Positions 16,954 through 24,862 of a DNA stretch of 34,932 nt are shown piece by piece. Origin of the DNA: Candidatus Fermentithermobacillaceae bacterium (GTDB taxonomy: Bacteria > Bacillota > Sulfobacillia > Fermentithermobacillales > Fermentithermobacillaceae); assembly GCA_012842105.1 (NCBI GenBank), contig DUTL01000159.1, positions 1 through 34,932 of the forward strand. Direction: 5' to 3'. How positions within the stretch are numbered: the stretch's first letter is position 1; every line of letters begins with the position of its first letter. The notes beneath the pieces are model-generated. The model was not told the origin of the DNA, did no database searches, and saw only the letters and a program-made list of their open reading frames with translations. Both the position numbers and the translations under genes were made by a program.

Positions 16954-18258
16954 TCATACCCGGTAATCTAATATGCGAGAGCCAAGAATCATTCCTCCGC
17001 TTATAGGTTGGTCCTGAATGCCGTCATAACCGTCTGGTCTTGAATGCTTGAACAGAGTCTGGCTCGCTGAAGCAAACTCATGGCGCGGCTGGTTGCTTTG
17101 GCCCGCCATGCCATGATCAACGAAAAACCCTGCCAAAGACAACCCTCTTTCTGACAGCGCCTGTGCAAGGGCATCTTCCGAGCCGGCCAGCATCTGATGA
17201 GAACCGTAGGAAGAAGCAACAAACTTCACACATACTTCTTCGCCTCTGGAGGCAATCACGACCGTGATTTTGCCCAAACCGGGAGGATCTAACCTGAACT
17301 CTACGCTCTTAGGAAGGACAGAACCGGCCTCATCTGCCAGAACCTCAGCTATCTTCTCAGGATGCTGTATAGAAGCTTGAAATTCCTGGTCCTTAACTCC
17401 TGGGCCTGTCCGAACCTTCAGTGAATATGCGGGCAATGCAGCCCCTGCAACGCGATCTTCTTCATGGCCCCCCTGTGTTTTGCCGGGCTCAGAATCCATG
17501 TCAAAACCATTGGAATCAGCCTCACTGATTGCTGTCTCAGAACACCCCACTCTACGGGCTTCGGGCTGGAGCAATCTCATTGCTTGAAAATCCACAGGCT
17601 GCTCCATGGCCCCCTGTACTGCGGGCAGGGGTTCCTCTTGCCCCAAGTGGGCATGCGTGGCAAATCCGGGCACACGGGAGGCACCATTTTCAAAACCATG
17701 TTGAGGTTCAAGCACAACACCGAATTCTACGCCTTTTTCCGAACCATGTTGAGGTTCAAGCACACCGGACTCCACGCCTTCCATCACGCCACCAACGTCC
17801 AGGATGCTGAGAGACTGTCCCTCATACTTGCCCCCGGCTACGACAATATGTTTGCGGAACAACGTGGCAACCTGTTCGAAACAGAGCTTTAAGGGAACTC
17901 CTGCCGCATTCTTGCCAGGCATTGCATCAACGTGCAAGGCTGCCTCTGATTCCGGCTGGGCTTGTGAAGGTTCTCCGGAGAGCCGGCCCATAAGCGGCAA
18001 GTGCCCGTTGAGAAGAACCGGGCGGCCAAACCCCGCGTTGGAGATTGCTTCTATTCCAGCGGCCTCAGGGGCGCCTTGAATCAGCGGTTGGCCTCCCCAT
18101 CCCTTTGCGGAACAAAACGCACTTGCCAAACCGGCCATTATGGCGCTGAACGCATTTCCGGCCAAGCCCGCATCTTCGTGTCCTGCGGGCTTTAAGGCAG
18201 GTATGTGCGAACCTGGCCCGTTGGTTTTCAGATTGCCGGTATCCATGTACATTTCCAT
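16954..18258 (-). CDS. fliK: Flagellar hook-length control protein FliK
   Basis: FliK measures the hook and switches FlhB specificity. The 434-residue protein has a long, low-conservation, Gly/Ala/Pro/Glu-rich ruler region. The C-terminal Flg_hook domain (about 320-390) has VEFRLDPPGLGKITVVIASR and a LAQALSERGLSLAGFFVDHG stretch. Within the ruler, residues about 160-192 contain a tandem duplication (two LEPQHG units 16 residues apart). Position between fliJ and flgD agrees. The ATG is 15 bases after GGAGG, rather far, so the start is less sure than the identity. Confidence 0.9.
   Translation of the reverse strand: MEMYMDTGNLKTNGPGSHIPALKPAGHEDAGLAGNAFSAIMAGLASAFCSAKGWGGQPLIQGAPEAAGIEAISNAGFGRPVLLNGHLPLMGRLSGEPSQAQPESEAALHVDAMPGKNAAGVPLKLCFEQVATLFRKHIVVAGGKYEGQSLSILDVGGVMEGVESGVLEPQHGSEKGVEFGVVLEPQHGFENGASRVPGFATHAHLGQEEPLPAVQGAMEQPVDFQAMRLLQPEARRVGCSETAISEADSNGFDMDSEPGKTQGGHEEDRVAGAALPAYSLKVRTGPGVKDQEFQASIQHPEKIAEVLADEAGSVLPKSVEFRLDPPGLGKITVVIASRGEEVCVKFVASSYGSHQMLAGSEDALAQALSERGLSLAGFFVDHGMAGQSNQPRHEFASASQTLFKHSRPDGYDGIQDQPISGGMILGSRILDYRV
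17686..17781 (-). repeat. 48-base tandem duplication inside fliK
   Basis: Two adjacent units share an identical 22-base core (17694-17715 and 17742-17763), exactly 48 bases apart, with further similarity on both sides and one codon-sized gap. The frame is kept, so the duplication lengthens the FliK ruler region by about 16 residues. Confidence 0.8.
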
Positions 18259-18270
18259 TGGCTTACAAGA

Positions 18271-18723
18271 TCACCTCCTTCCTTCTTCCCTGTTGAAGTA
18301 CAAAGCCCCCATCCGATCCATTTGCTTGCTGTGTTCCCACCAATACAGAACTTTGTAATGAGACACCTGCTTTTGCTTGAGGCGCTGAAGAGCTTTCATC
18401 TCCTGGTTCCTGGCCACCACCTCCTCTTGAGCTTGTTTGACCTGAGAGTCTTTTCGTGAAAGTTCCGCTTCAGTCTTGGTTACCTCCATGCCTGCAGCCG
18501 TTCTGAAGTTGAGCAAATCCTGAACCGTATCAAGGTCCAAATACCCGGACAGTTGCTCCCTTAGATGCGTCTGGTTATCCACAACCACTGCCCGGGCGTT
18601 CTCAAGCGCCTTCTCAACCCGGTACATATCTTTGAGCAACACTCCGAGTTTTTCTTCAGCAATTAGCTTTCGCAATTCTCTTACCGTAAGCACTTTTTCC
18701 AGTGGAAACCTAAACTTCCTCAA
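18271..18723 (-). CDS. fliJ: Flagellar export protein FliJ
   Basis: FliJ is the coiled-coil stalk of the export ATPase, comparable to the gamma subunit of F1. The 150-residue protein is almost all charged helix. It begins with the family pattern FRFPLEKVLTVRELRKLIAE and has heptad-like stretches throughout. The TTG start has GAGGGAG upstream. It lies between fliI and fliK, the usual order. Sequence conservation in this family is weak, so the call leans on length, coiled coil and place. Confidence 0.9.
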   Translation of the reverse strand: MRKFRFPLEKVLTVRELRKLIAEEKLGVLLKDMYRVEKALENARAVVVDNQTHLREQLSGYLDLDTVQDLLNFRTAAGMEVTKTEAELSRKDSQVKQAQEEVVARNQEMKALQRLKQKQVSHYKVLYWWEHSKQMDRMGALYFNREEGRR

Positions 18724-18781
18724 TTGCTCTCCCTCAGTCCTTATCGGTACGTTGGGCCTTTCTGAACAGGTGTAAACAGGC

Positions 18782-20101
18782 CTAACCGCTTTCCTGGAAA
18801 ATCTGTTCCAGTTGCGCTACTGCCGAATCAAAAGTTATGGCCTGGCCTACACCCTGCCTCAAGAACAAGTTCACTTTCTCAATGTGATTCAATGCATAGT
18901 CAATAGTTGGATTGGAGCCTTCAACATAAGCGCCTATGTTAACCAGGTCTTCAGCCCTACGGTAAGTAGCAAGTATGCTGCGCACTTTATTTGCGTGCTC
19001 CAGGTGTTTGGGCGGAACCACGTCTTTCATCAGCCGCGACACTGAGCCAAGCACATCTATTGCAGGGTAGTGCCCCAGCTGGGCAAGATCCCGGGACAAC
19101 ACTATGTGGCCATCGAGTATTCCCCGGGCAGCGTCAGCAATAGGTTCGTCCATATCGTCTCCTTCAACCAGCACAGTATAGATGCCGGTAATACTGCCTT
19201 TGTTTCCCCTGCCTGCCCGCTCAAGAAGTTTGGGCAGGTTCGCAAATACTGAAGGGGTGTACCCCCTGGCAGTAGGGGGTTCCCCAATTGCCAGGCCGAC
19301 CTCCCTCAGGGCCATGCACCACCTGGTTATTGAATCCATCATGAGCAACACGCTCAACCCTTGATCGCGGAAATACTCGGCAATGGCAGTGGCAACCCAT
19401 GCAGCTTTTATGCGCAAAAGTGCAGGCTCATCGGAAGTAGCAACAACTACAACTGAGCGTTTGAGGCCGTCTTCGCCTAGGTCCTTCTCAATGAACTCCC
19501 TTACTTCCCTTCCCCTCTCGCCTACAAGCGCTATGACGTTTACATCGCCTGAAGTATTTCGCGCCATCATGCCCATGAGAGTGGATTTCCCCACGCCGGA
19601 TCCGGAAAATATGCCAATCCTCTGGCCTTCTCCCAGCGTCAGGAGCGTGTCTATTGACCTTACCCCTGTCGCAAGAGGTTTCTCAATAAGTTCCCGTTCT
19701 AGGGGGCCCGGAGGCCTTTCCATTACCGGATAGTATGAATCCACAGGCCAGGCAGGTTTTTGATCAATCGGAAACCCCAATGCATCAGTAGTTCTGCCGA
19801 GCATTTCTTTGCCTGCAGGAACTTCCAATTCACGGCCGGTGGCTTCAACCAATGAGCCAGGCGATATTCCGTTAGGATCCCCGAAAGGCATTAGCAGTAC
19901 CCTGCCTCCCCTAAACCCTACAACTTCACCGAGAATAGGCACTCCGTTTTCAGGTACAAGTTTGCAGATTTCTCCCATTCTTGCCCTGGGGCCTGAAGCT
20001 TCAATTAAAAGCCCTATGATGTTCAGGACCGTTCCACGATATGTAAAAGTCCTGGCCATCCTTACTGCTTCCATATAAGCTGAATGCTCCAGTTGCATCA
20101 T
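18782..20101 (-). CDS. fliI: Flagellum-specific ATPase FliI
   Basis: FliI is the hexameric ATPase of the flagellar export apparatus. The Walker A motif GSGVGKST lies at residues 167-174, followed by ALVGERGREVREFIE, the Walker B-type SVLLMMDSITRW, and the ATPase signature PSVFANLPKLLERAGR. The length of 439 is typical. The ATG overlaps the fliH stop (ATGA) and a GGGGAG lies upstream. It acts with FliH and FliJ, the neighbours on each side. Confidence 0.97.
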   Translation of the reverse strand: MMQLEHSAYMEAVRMARTFTYRGTVLNIIGLLIEASGPRARMGEICKLVPENGVPILGEVVGFRGGRVLLMPFGDPNGISPGSLVEATGRELEVPAGKEMLGRTTDALGFPIDQKPAWPVDSYYPVMERPPGPLERELIEKPLATGVRSIDTLLTLGEGQRIGIFSGSGVGKSTLMGMMARNTSGDVNVIALVGERGREVREFIEKDLGEDGLKRSVVVVATSDEPALLRIKAAWVATAIAEYFRDQGLSVLLMMDSITRWCMALREVGLAIGEPPTARGYTPSVFANLPKLLERAGRGNKGSITGIYTVLVEGDDMDEPIADAARGILDGHIVLSRDLAQLGHYPAIDVLGSVSRLMKDVVPPKHLEHANKVRSILATYRRAEDLVNIGAYVEGSNPTIDYALNHIEKVNLFLRQGVGQAITFDSAVAQLEQIFQESG

Positions 20102-20802
20102 AAATCATGCTCCCCTGCACAATTCCTTGCCTCTCCAATTGCTTTGGCAAGGTTCTCAATTTGAGTGTCTATGGTGGCGTCAATCTGTCCGTGAGATGTC
20201 TCAACTATTGCTCCTGCGGAAATCGAATGGTCCCCGATTACTTCCACTATTTCAGCGCCGAACTGCCGTTGAAGGCCTTCTTTCCCGCCCTCAATGAATG
20301 CCACCAGTTTTGGGTTAACCCGCAGCGAAAACCTGCGTTCATCGCCTATTGCCTCTATACCCTGCCTTAACATCGAAATGATCAGTTCCGGATCGTACGA
20401 GAGTGATTCACCGACTACTTTCCTGGCAACCTCCAGAACAAGTGCAAGCAGTTTTGGCTCTGCCTGCTCTACATACCTGGCCCTGGCATTCTTAGAAGCT
20501 TCAAGAATCTGTCCTGCCTGATCCACAAGGCTTTGAGCCTCATTGAGCCCTGTATGAAGCCCGGATTTGAAGCCTTCATCGAAACCTGCTTTCTCCGACT
20601 GCTTGCGATATTCAACGGCCTTCAATTCTGCGTTTTCAACGACAAGAGCTGCTTCTTTCTCAGCTTGCCGCCGTATGGCCAACGCTTCGTATCTGGCTTG
20701 CTCCAAAACTTCCTCACGGCCGGTTTCGAAAGGCTCGTCGTCCGCCTGGAAAGCAGGGATCCAAACAGACCCGCCAGTCTCTACCCTGAATACTCTAGAC
20801 AA
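20098..20802 (-). CDS. fliH: Flagellar assembly protein FliH
   Basis: FliH is the peripheral stalk-like regulator of FliI. The 234-residue product has a long Glu/Ala/Arg-rich coiled coil with a GFDEGFKSGLHTG stretch of the GxxxG type. A C-terminal domain (about 130-230) follows, with LALVLEVARKVVGESLSYDP and LRVNPKLVAF. The TTG at 20802 is chosen because GGAGGAGG lies about ten bases before it; it overlaps the fliG end by eight bases. An ATG at 20853 would lie deeper inside fliG and has no ribosome site. Confidence 0.92.
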   Translation of the reverse strand: MSRVFRVETGGSVWIPAFQADDEPFETGREEVLEQARYEALAIRRQAEKEAALVVENAELKAVEYRKQSEKAGFDEGFKSGLHTGLNEAQSLVDQAGQILEASKNARARYVEQAEPKLLALVLEVARKVVGESLSYDPELIISMLRQGIEAIGDERRFSLRVNPKLVAFIEGGKEGLQRQFGAEIVEVIGDHSISAGAIVETSHGQIDATIDTQIENLAKAIGEARNCAGEHDL

Positions 20803-21811
20803 TGATCTCGTCGCCTCCTCCCCTGCCCAGAATAATTTCACCCTGATCTTCAAGCCGCCGTATCAAACCGACAATACGTTGCTGAGATTCCTCCACATCG
20901 CGCAGCCTCACAGGCCCAAGGTAGTCTATGCTCTCTTTCAAGGCCTCCACGGCTCGCGACGACATATTCCTGAAAAACTTGCCTGTAACCTCTTCTGAAG
21001 CGTTTTTCAACGCAAGGGGCAGGTCTCTCGTCAAATCCACGTCGCGTAACAATCGCTGCATTGACCTATCATCAAGGTAAATAATGTCTTCAAACAGGAA
21101 CATCCTCCGTTTTATCTCTTCAGCCAGATCAGGAGATTCCATATCCAAAGCGCCCAGGATTGTTCTTTCAGTTTGCCTGTCAACATTGTTGAGAATTTCT
21201 ACAATGGCGCCGACCCCTCCGGCCTGAGTGTAATCCTGGCCAACCATGGAAAGTACTTTGCGCTCCAAAATGCGCTCTATTTCCTTAACCACATCAGGGC
21301 TTGTCCTATCCATCAAGGATATGCGCCTGGCTACTTCAACTTGAAGATCAGGCTCCAGAGATGCCAGAATCGCAGCTGACTGAGATGGTGACAAGTAGCT
21401 CAATACCAGCGCTATTGTTTGGGGAGATTCGCTTTCCAGGAAGTTTAGTATCTGCGCCCCATCAGATTTTCTGACAGTATCAAATGGCTTGACCTGTAAG
21501 GATGAAGTGAGCCTTGTCAACACAGTCTGAGCCTGGTCTGCTCCCAGCGCTTTTTCCAGAAGCTTCTTGGCATATTCGATGCCGCCTTCTTCCAGATACT
21601 CCTGGGCAAGGCACATATCGTTAAACTCCTCAAGTACCCTGTCCTTGACATCCTGTTCAACCCTGCGTCTGGAAGCGATTTCCAAGGTGAGCACATCGAT
21701 GTCTTCTTCCCTTAAGTGCCTCATAACTTGCGCTGAGAGATCCGGCCCTAAAGTAATCAGAAGTATTGCCGCCTTTTCCCGGCCCGATAAGCCCGCAGTG
21801 TAAGTGCTCAT
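20795..21811 (-). CDS. fliG: Flagellar motor switch protein FliG
   Basis: FliG couples the C-ring to the stator and MS-ring. The N-terminal domain (GREKAAILLITLGPDLSAQV) binds FliF. The middle domain carries the motif that contacts FliM, and the C-terminal domain (LDDRSMQRLLRDVD, then SSRAVEALKESIDYLGPVR) carries the charged torque helix. The middle motif usually read EHPQ is here ESPQ (residues 128-131). The length of 338 is normal. The ATG overlaps the fliF stop by one base and has GGAGGAT upstream. Confidence 0.97.
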   Translation of the reverse strand: MSTYTAGLSGREKAAILLITLGPDLSAQVMRHLREEDIDVLTLEIASRRRVEQDVKDRVLEEFNDMCLAQEYLEEGGIEYAKKLLEKALGADQAQTVLTRLTSSLQVKPFDTVRKSDGAQILNFLESESPQTIALVLSYLSPSQSAAILASLEPDLQVEVARRISLMDRTSPDVVKEIERILERKVLSMVGQDYTQAGGVGAIVEILNNVDRQTERTILGALDMESPDLAEEIKRRMFLFEDIIYLDDRSMQRLLRDVDLTRDLPLALKNASEEVTGKFFRNMSSRAVEALKESIDYLGPVRLRDVEESQQRIVGLIRRLEDQGEIILGRGGGDEIIV

Positions 21812-23340
21812 TATCTCTCATCCTCCAAAAGCCACGACTTGACCAAGGTAGCAACAAGTTGCGGGTCTGTGCGGGCCAGCCTCTCAACGTTCTCCCGGCT
21901 CCTATGCCTTGCCATCAATTCGGGAGAAATTGAGGGAGCACTTTCCATGACAGGCAACGGCTCGATGGGTGCATCAAGTGCTGCTTCCCGCCGGCGCCTG
22001 GCTATCATTAGAATTACGGTTCCGGCAACCAGGGCTGCCGCAGCCGCAATAGCGTACACATAGATACGTGGAAAACTTTCAACCGGAGCAGGTGAATCAT
22101 CAAACACTTGAGCCAGGCTGGTATCGAAAATCAGCCCTGTAACAGAGATTTGGTCTTGCCTGCCTGAATCCAGGCCCAATGCTGCGGTAACAGTCTCAGT
22201 AATCATGTCTCTTTCTGCTTCAACCAAGTCTTTGTTCACAACAACCGCCACTGAAAGTTTCTGAATTGCCCCAGGGATTATCATGGTCTCTGTGATTTTC
22301 TCGTTCACTTCGTAATTTCTAAGCACTTCAGTACGCTGGTACTGAGATTCGCCTTGCCCTGAAGCGGCGTAAGAAGGAACATCAAGAGCTCCTGCTTGTC
22401 CACCTGGGGGATTGCCCGTACCCTGGTAAGTCTCGCTTGTTTCCTGTGTGCTCCTGAGCACGCCGGGCGGTTCAGATTCATACGTGGTATCGATTATCTT
22501 GACTTGGTCCATGTTTAACTCAGCCCGAACCTGGCACACTGCGTTGCCCGGGCCAAGAACGGAAGTAAGCAGAGCCAGCAACCTGTTTTCCAATTCCCGC
22601 TCTGTAGCGAAGGTAAGTTCAATCACTGAGTTTATGGGTAGGTCAGCTTGTTCTCCGTGGCTGTAGGACATATCTTGGGACAGAAGCCTACCTGAAGCAT
22701 CCACTACGGTAACATTGTCCGGAGTCAGCCCTTCCACCGCCCTTGACACAAGGTTCACAACCCCGCGGACAGAAGCAGGTGAAAGGCTTTGGCCGGGCCT
22801 GGTTTTTACCAAAACCGATGCAGTAGCCGCTTTTCTCTGGGACACGAAAACAGTATCCTCGGGCAATGCAATGTGGACCCGGGCATCCTCTACCCCTGAC
22901 AATGCCTTGATGGTTCTGGTAAGTTCCCCTGAAAGGGCTCGTACGTATTGAACCCTCCGTTCAAAATCAGTCGACCAGATCCCGCTTGAGCCCACGGCCT
23001 CAAACCCCACAATCCCGGAAGACGGAAGCCCGAGGGTTGCCAGTGACAGCCTGGTTCTGTAAACCCTGTCTGCAGGAACCTTTATGGTGTGCCCGCTATC
23101 GGTTAGCTTGTAGGGCACGTTTTGCTTTTCAAGCTCGCTTACTATGGCGCCGGCGTCAACCGGGTCAAGATCGGACCAGAGAGTCTCATAGGTAGGGCCT
23201 TTTGCCGAATACATCACAAGGAAAAGCAATACTGCAAAGGCAACTGCGCCACCTGAAATGACTACTGCTTTTTGCGTTTTGTTCAATCCGGACCAGGTTC
23301 TCTTGACGCCATTGGCAACTGATGCCATGAAGTCTGGCAT
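21811..23340 (-). CDS. fliF: Flagellar MS-ring protein FliF
   Basis: FliF forms the MS-ring in the cytoplasmic membrane. A first membrane helix lies near residues 25-45, followed by ring-building domains with LVKTRPGQSLSPASVRGVVN and LPINSVIELTFATERELENR. A second membrane helix lies near 425-445. The C-terminal tail (ENVERLARTDPQLVATLVKS) binds FliG, and fliG follows at once. The length of 509 is typical. The ATG has AGGTG about eleven bases upstream. Confidence 0.97.
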   Translation of the reverse strand: MPDFMASVANGVKRTWSGLNKTQKAVVISGGAVAFAVLLFLVMYSAKGPTYETLWSDLDPVDAGAIVSELEKQNVPYKLTDSGHTIKVPADRVYRTRLSLATLGLPSSGIVGFEAVGSSGIWSTDFERRVQYVRALSGELTRTIKALSGVEDARVHIALPEDTVFVSQRKAATASVLVKTRPGQSLSPASVRGVVNLVSRAVEGLTPDNVTVVDASGRLLSQDMSYSHGEQADLPINSVIELTFATERELENRLLALLTSVLGPGNAVCQVRAELNMDQVKIIDTTYESEPPGVLRSTQETSETYQGTGNPPGGQAGALDVPSYAASGQGESQYQRTEVLRNYEVNEKITETMIIPGAIQKLSVAVVVNKDLVEAERDMITETVTAALGLDSGRQDQISVTGLIFDTSLAQVFDDSPAPVESFPRIYVYAIAAAAALVAGTVILMIARRRREAALDAPIEPLPVMESAPSISPELMARHRSRENVERLARTDPQLVATLVKSWLLEDER

Positions 23341-23370
23341 TGGTAATCACACCTACCTTTGAGGCCCATG

Positions 23371-23676
23371 TTACAGGGGCATTCTCATTATTTCCTGGTA
23401 CGCTTCGATAGCCTTGTTCCTTACGGATATCACAAGATCCAAAGTAAGGCTGGCTTTCTCTGCCGCAAGAACTGCAGTGTGCATGTCGCGGGCGTTGCCC
23501 GTTGCCAGGTCAATTTGAGACGCCATCAGTTCTTGGTCCAGATTCTCCATGACACTGGATGCTTGTGCGAACAAGTGGTTGAAAGAAGTGTTTGGGCTTG
23601 AGCTAATATTGCGGTTATGTACGGTACTTGGCCTTGATGGCCCGGTAACCGGAAAAGGAACAAACCTGATTGACAT
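23371..23676 (-). CDS. fliE: Flagellar hook-basal body complex protein FliE
   Basis: FliE is the adaptor between MS-ring and rod. The 101-residue product has the conserved C-terminal half: LATGNARDMHTAVLAAEKAS followed by LDLVISVRNKAIEAYQEIMR, ending in MPL. The ATG has a GGGGGG-type ribosome site about seven bases upstream. It lies in the standard flgB-flgC-fliE-fliF order. The 98 bases before it, after flgC, hold nothing recognisable. Confidence 0.96.
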   Translation of the reverse strand: MSIRFVPFPVTGPSRPSTVHNRNISSSPNTSFNHLFAQASSVMENLDQELMASQIDLATGNARDMHTAVLAAEKASLTLDLVISVRNKAIEAYQEIMRMPL

Positions 23677-23774
23677 TTGATTACCCCCCGAATTGCGACA
23701 ACTCTCTTTTTCTGTAGAAGTGTCGCGCTTGCTTTCCTAACGCCCTCGCGTTTCACACAGGTTTTGGCTTCAAA

Positions 23775-24218
23775 CTATACTCTGAACATGTCCAGGGCCT
23801 TCTGTATCATAGCTTTGGCTGCCTCAATGGCAGTTACGTTGGCTTCGTACGACCTTGCTGCCGCCATCATGCTAACCATTTCCGTGACAACGTCTACATT
23901 CGGGTAAGCCACATACCCGTCCCCATCTGCATCTGGATGCCCCGGAGAATAGACCTTGCGCAAGGGAGATGTATCTTCAACCACACCCGCCACGTGAACA
24001 CCGGCGGGATAAGACGGCATCTGAGACGACAATACGCTTCTGAAAGAAAACCCGCTATTAGCCCTGGGCGAAAACACCGCTACCTTTCGCCGGTATGCAT
24101 GCCCATTTTCCGTCCGGGTGCTTTCAGCATTGGCAAGGTTGGAAGCTATCACATCCAGCCGGAGCCTTTGAGCTGTAAGCCCTGACGCACTGGTTTCCAT
24201 GGAAGAAAACACTCTCAC
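23775..24218 (-). CDS. flgC: Flagellar basal-body rod protein FlgC
   Basis: FlgC is a proximal rod subunit. It begins with METSASGLTAQRLRLDVIAS and NLANAESTRTENG, the rod/hook signature. It also has the FlgC-specific GYVAYPNVDVVTEMVSMMAA and a C-terminal helix ending KAMIQKALDMFRV. The length of 147 is normal. The GTG start has GGAGGT directly upstream, and only three bases separate it from flgB. Confidence 0.97.
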   Translation of the reverse strand: MRVFSSMETSASGLTAQRLRLDVIASNLANAESTRTENGHAYRRKVAVFSPRANSGFSFRSVLSSQMPSYPAGVHVAGVVEDTSPLRKVYSPGHPDADGDGYVAYPNVDVVTEMVSMMAAARSYEANVTAIEAAKAMIQKALDMFRV

Positions 24219-24221
24219 CGG

Positions 24222-24599
24222 TTACCTCCTCCCTTCGGTAATAGCTTTTCTCAAGAGCGAAAACTGTGCGATTAGTTGCCGGGATACTGCCGTGTAGTAC
24301 AAAGCATTTGCAGAAACTTCAGCCATTTCTCTGTCAATATCCACACTGTTGCCATCCGGAGTAACGCTGGACCTGTCCAAGGTGACGGCAGCTGTGCCCG
24401 GATATCCCTTTTGCACATGCAAAGGATTGGTAGCTGCAAGCCTCAAACGTGGTTGAATTGCTTCCCGCAAGTAGTCTTCAAAATCGAGCCTCTCTGCTTT
24501 GTAGCCAGGTGTCTCGCTGTTGGCAACGTTATTGGCCAGAAGCTCATGACGTAGCCATGCACCGCTAAGCGCCCGCTGCATAATGCCGGTTATGCCCAT
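24222..24599 (-). CDS. flgB: Flagellar basal-body rod protein FlgB
   Basis: FlgB is a proximal rod subunit and heads the flagellar operon. It has LLANNVANSETPGYK (rod signature) and the FlgB-specific TPDGNSVDIDREMAEVS, ending with QLIAQFSLLRKAITEG. The ATG at 24599 gives 125 residues and has a G-rich ribosome site about six bases upstream; an earlier start at 24635 would lie within the terminator hairpin. Expression should depend on whether RNA polymerase passes the riboswitch-terminator just upstream. Confidence 0.96.
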   Translation of the reverse strand: MGITGIMQRALSGAWLRHELLANNVANSETPGYKAERLDFEDYLREAIQPRLRLAATNPLHVQKGYPGTAAVTLDRSSVTPDGNSVDIDREMAEVSANALYYTAVSRQLIAQFSLLRKAITEGRR

Positions 24600-24610
24600 T
24601 TCAACCCCCC

Positions 24611-24649
24611 CTAAGAAACCAAAAACCTTCCGCAAGAAACCGGAAGGTT
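24611..24649 (-). terminator. Intrinsic terminator between riboswitch and flgB
   Basis: The minus-strand RNA has a perfect nine-pair stem, AACCTTCCG (24649-24641) with CGGAAGGTT (24632-24624), an eight-base loop, then a U-rich tail interrupted by GG. It ends only about a dozen bases before the flgB start, so it must be regulated for flgB to be expressed, unless a promoter overlaps it. Confidence 0.8.
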
Positions 24650-24668
24650 TGCTGAACAGTAGTAAAAA

Positions 24669-24686
24669 CTACCGCGCTTTCGGTAG
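24669..24686 (-). promoter_or_regulatory. Alternative hairpin with U5 overlapping the riboswitch 3' end
   Basis: CTACCG (24686-24681) can pair with CGGTAG (24674-24669) and is followed by five U residues. It competes with the aptamer core and looks like a small terminator, so it may be part of the switch. Confidence 0.4.
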
Positions 24687-24781
24687 CCCGGCTATCATAA
24701 TGAGGAAGATTATCTTCACCTTAGACCCGTGGCTTTGCGTCTCTGCCTTTTGGCAGATTTGCCCTTGTCGGTTTGCGGTAA
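24669..24781 (-). promoter_or_regulatory. Cyclic-di-GMP-I (GEMM-I) riboswitch for the flagellar operon
   Basis: The minus-strand RNA shows the GEMM-I core in order. AGGGCAAA (near 24764) is followed by a hairpin TCTGCC-AAAA-GGCAGA, then GACGCAAAGCC (24741-24731), CTAAGG (24724-24719), a second hairpin GAAGA-TAA-TCTTC, and TTATGATAGCCGGGCTACCG (24700-24681). The GGG in AGGGCAAA fits cyclic-di-GMP rather than the cGAMP-binding variant. The first hairpin loop reads AAAA rather than the usual GNRA. TTACCGC (24781-24775) may pair with GCGGTAG (24675-24669) to close the element. The terminator before flgB is its likely expression platform. In Clostridioides difficile a riboswitch of this class turns the same operon off. 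Confidence 0.88.
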
Positions 24782-24800
24782 CATTTCCCTTATTTGGTCA

Positions 24801-24817
24801 TCGAGTGACTCATTCGA
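24801..24817. promoter_or_regulatory. 17-base operator-like palindrome upstream of the riboswitch
   Basis: TCGAGTGACTCATTCGA is an inverted repeat with one mismatched pair on each side of a single central base. It lies between the codY stop and the riboswitch, where a promoter is expected. It does not match the CodY box (AATTTTCWGAAAATT). The regulator is unknown. Confidence 0.4.
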
Positions 24818-24862
24818 CACAAAAACACAAATTCCTTCTTGATATATCGAAAAAATGCGATT

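Noticed and set aside
24782-24862. CodY box upstream of the flagellar operon
   Set aside because: Short AT-rich palindromes are present, but none comes near AATTTTCWGAAAATT.
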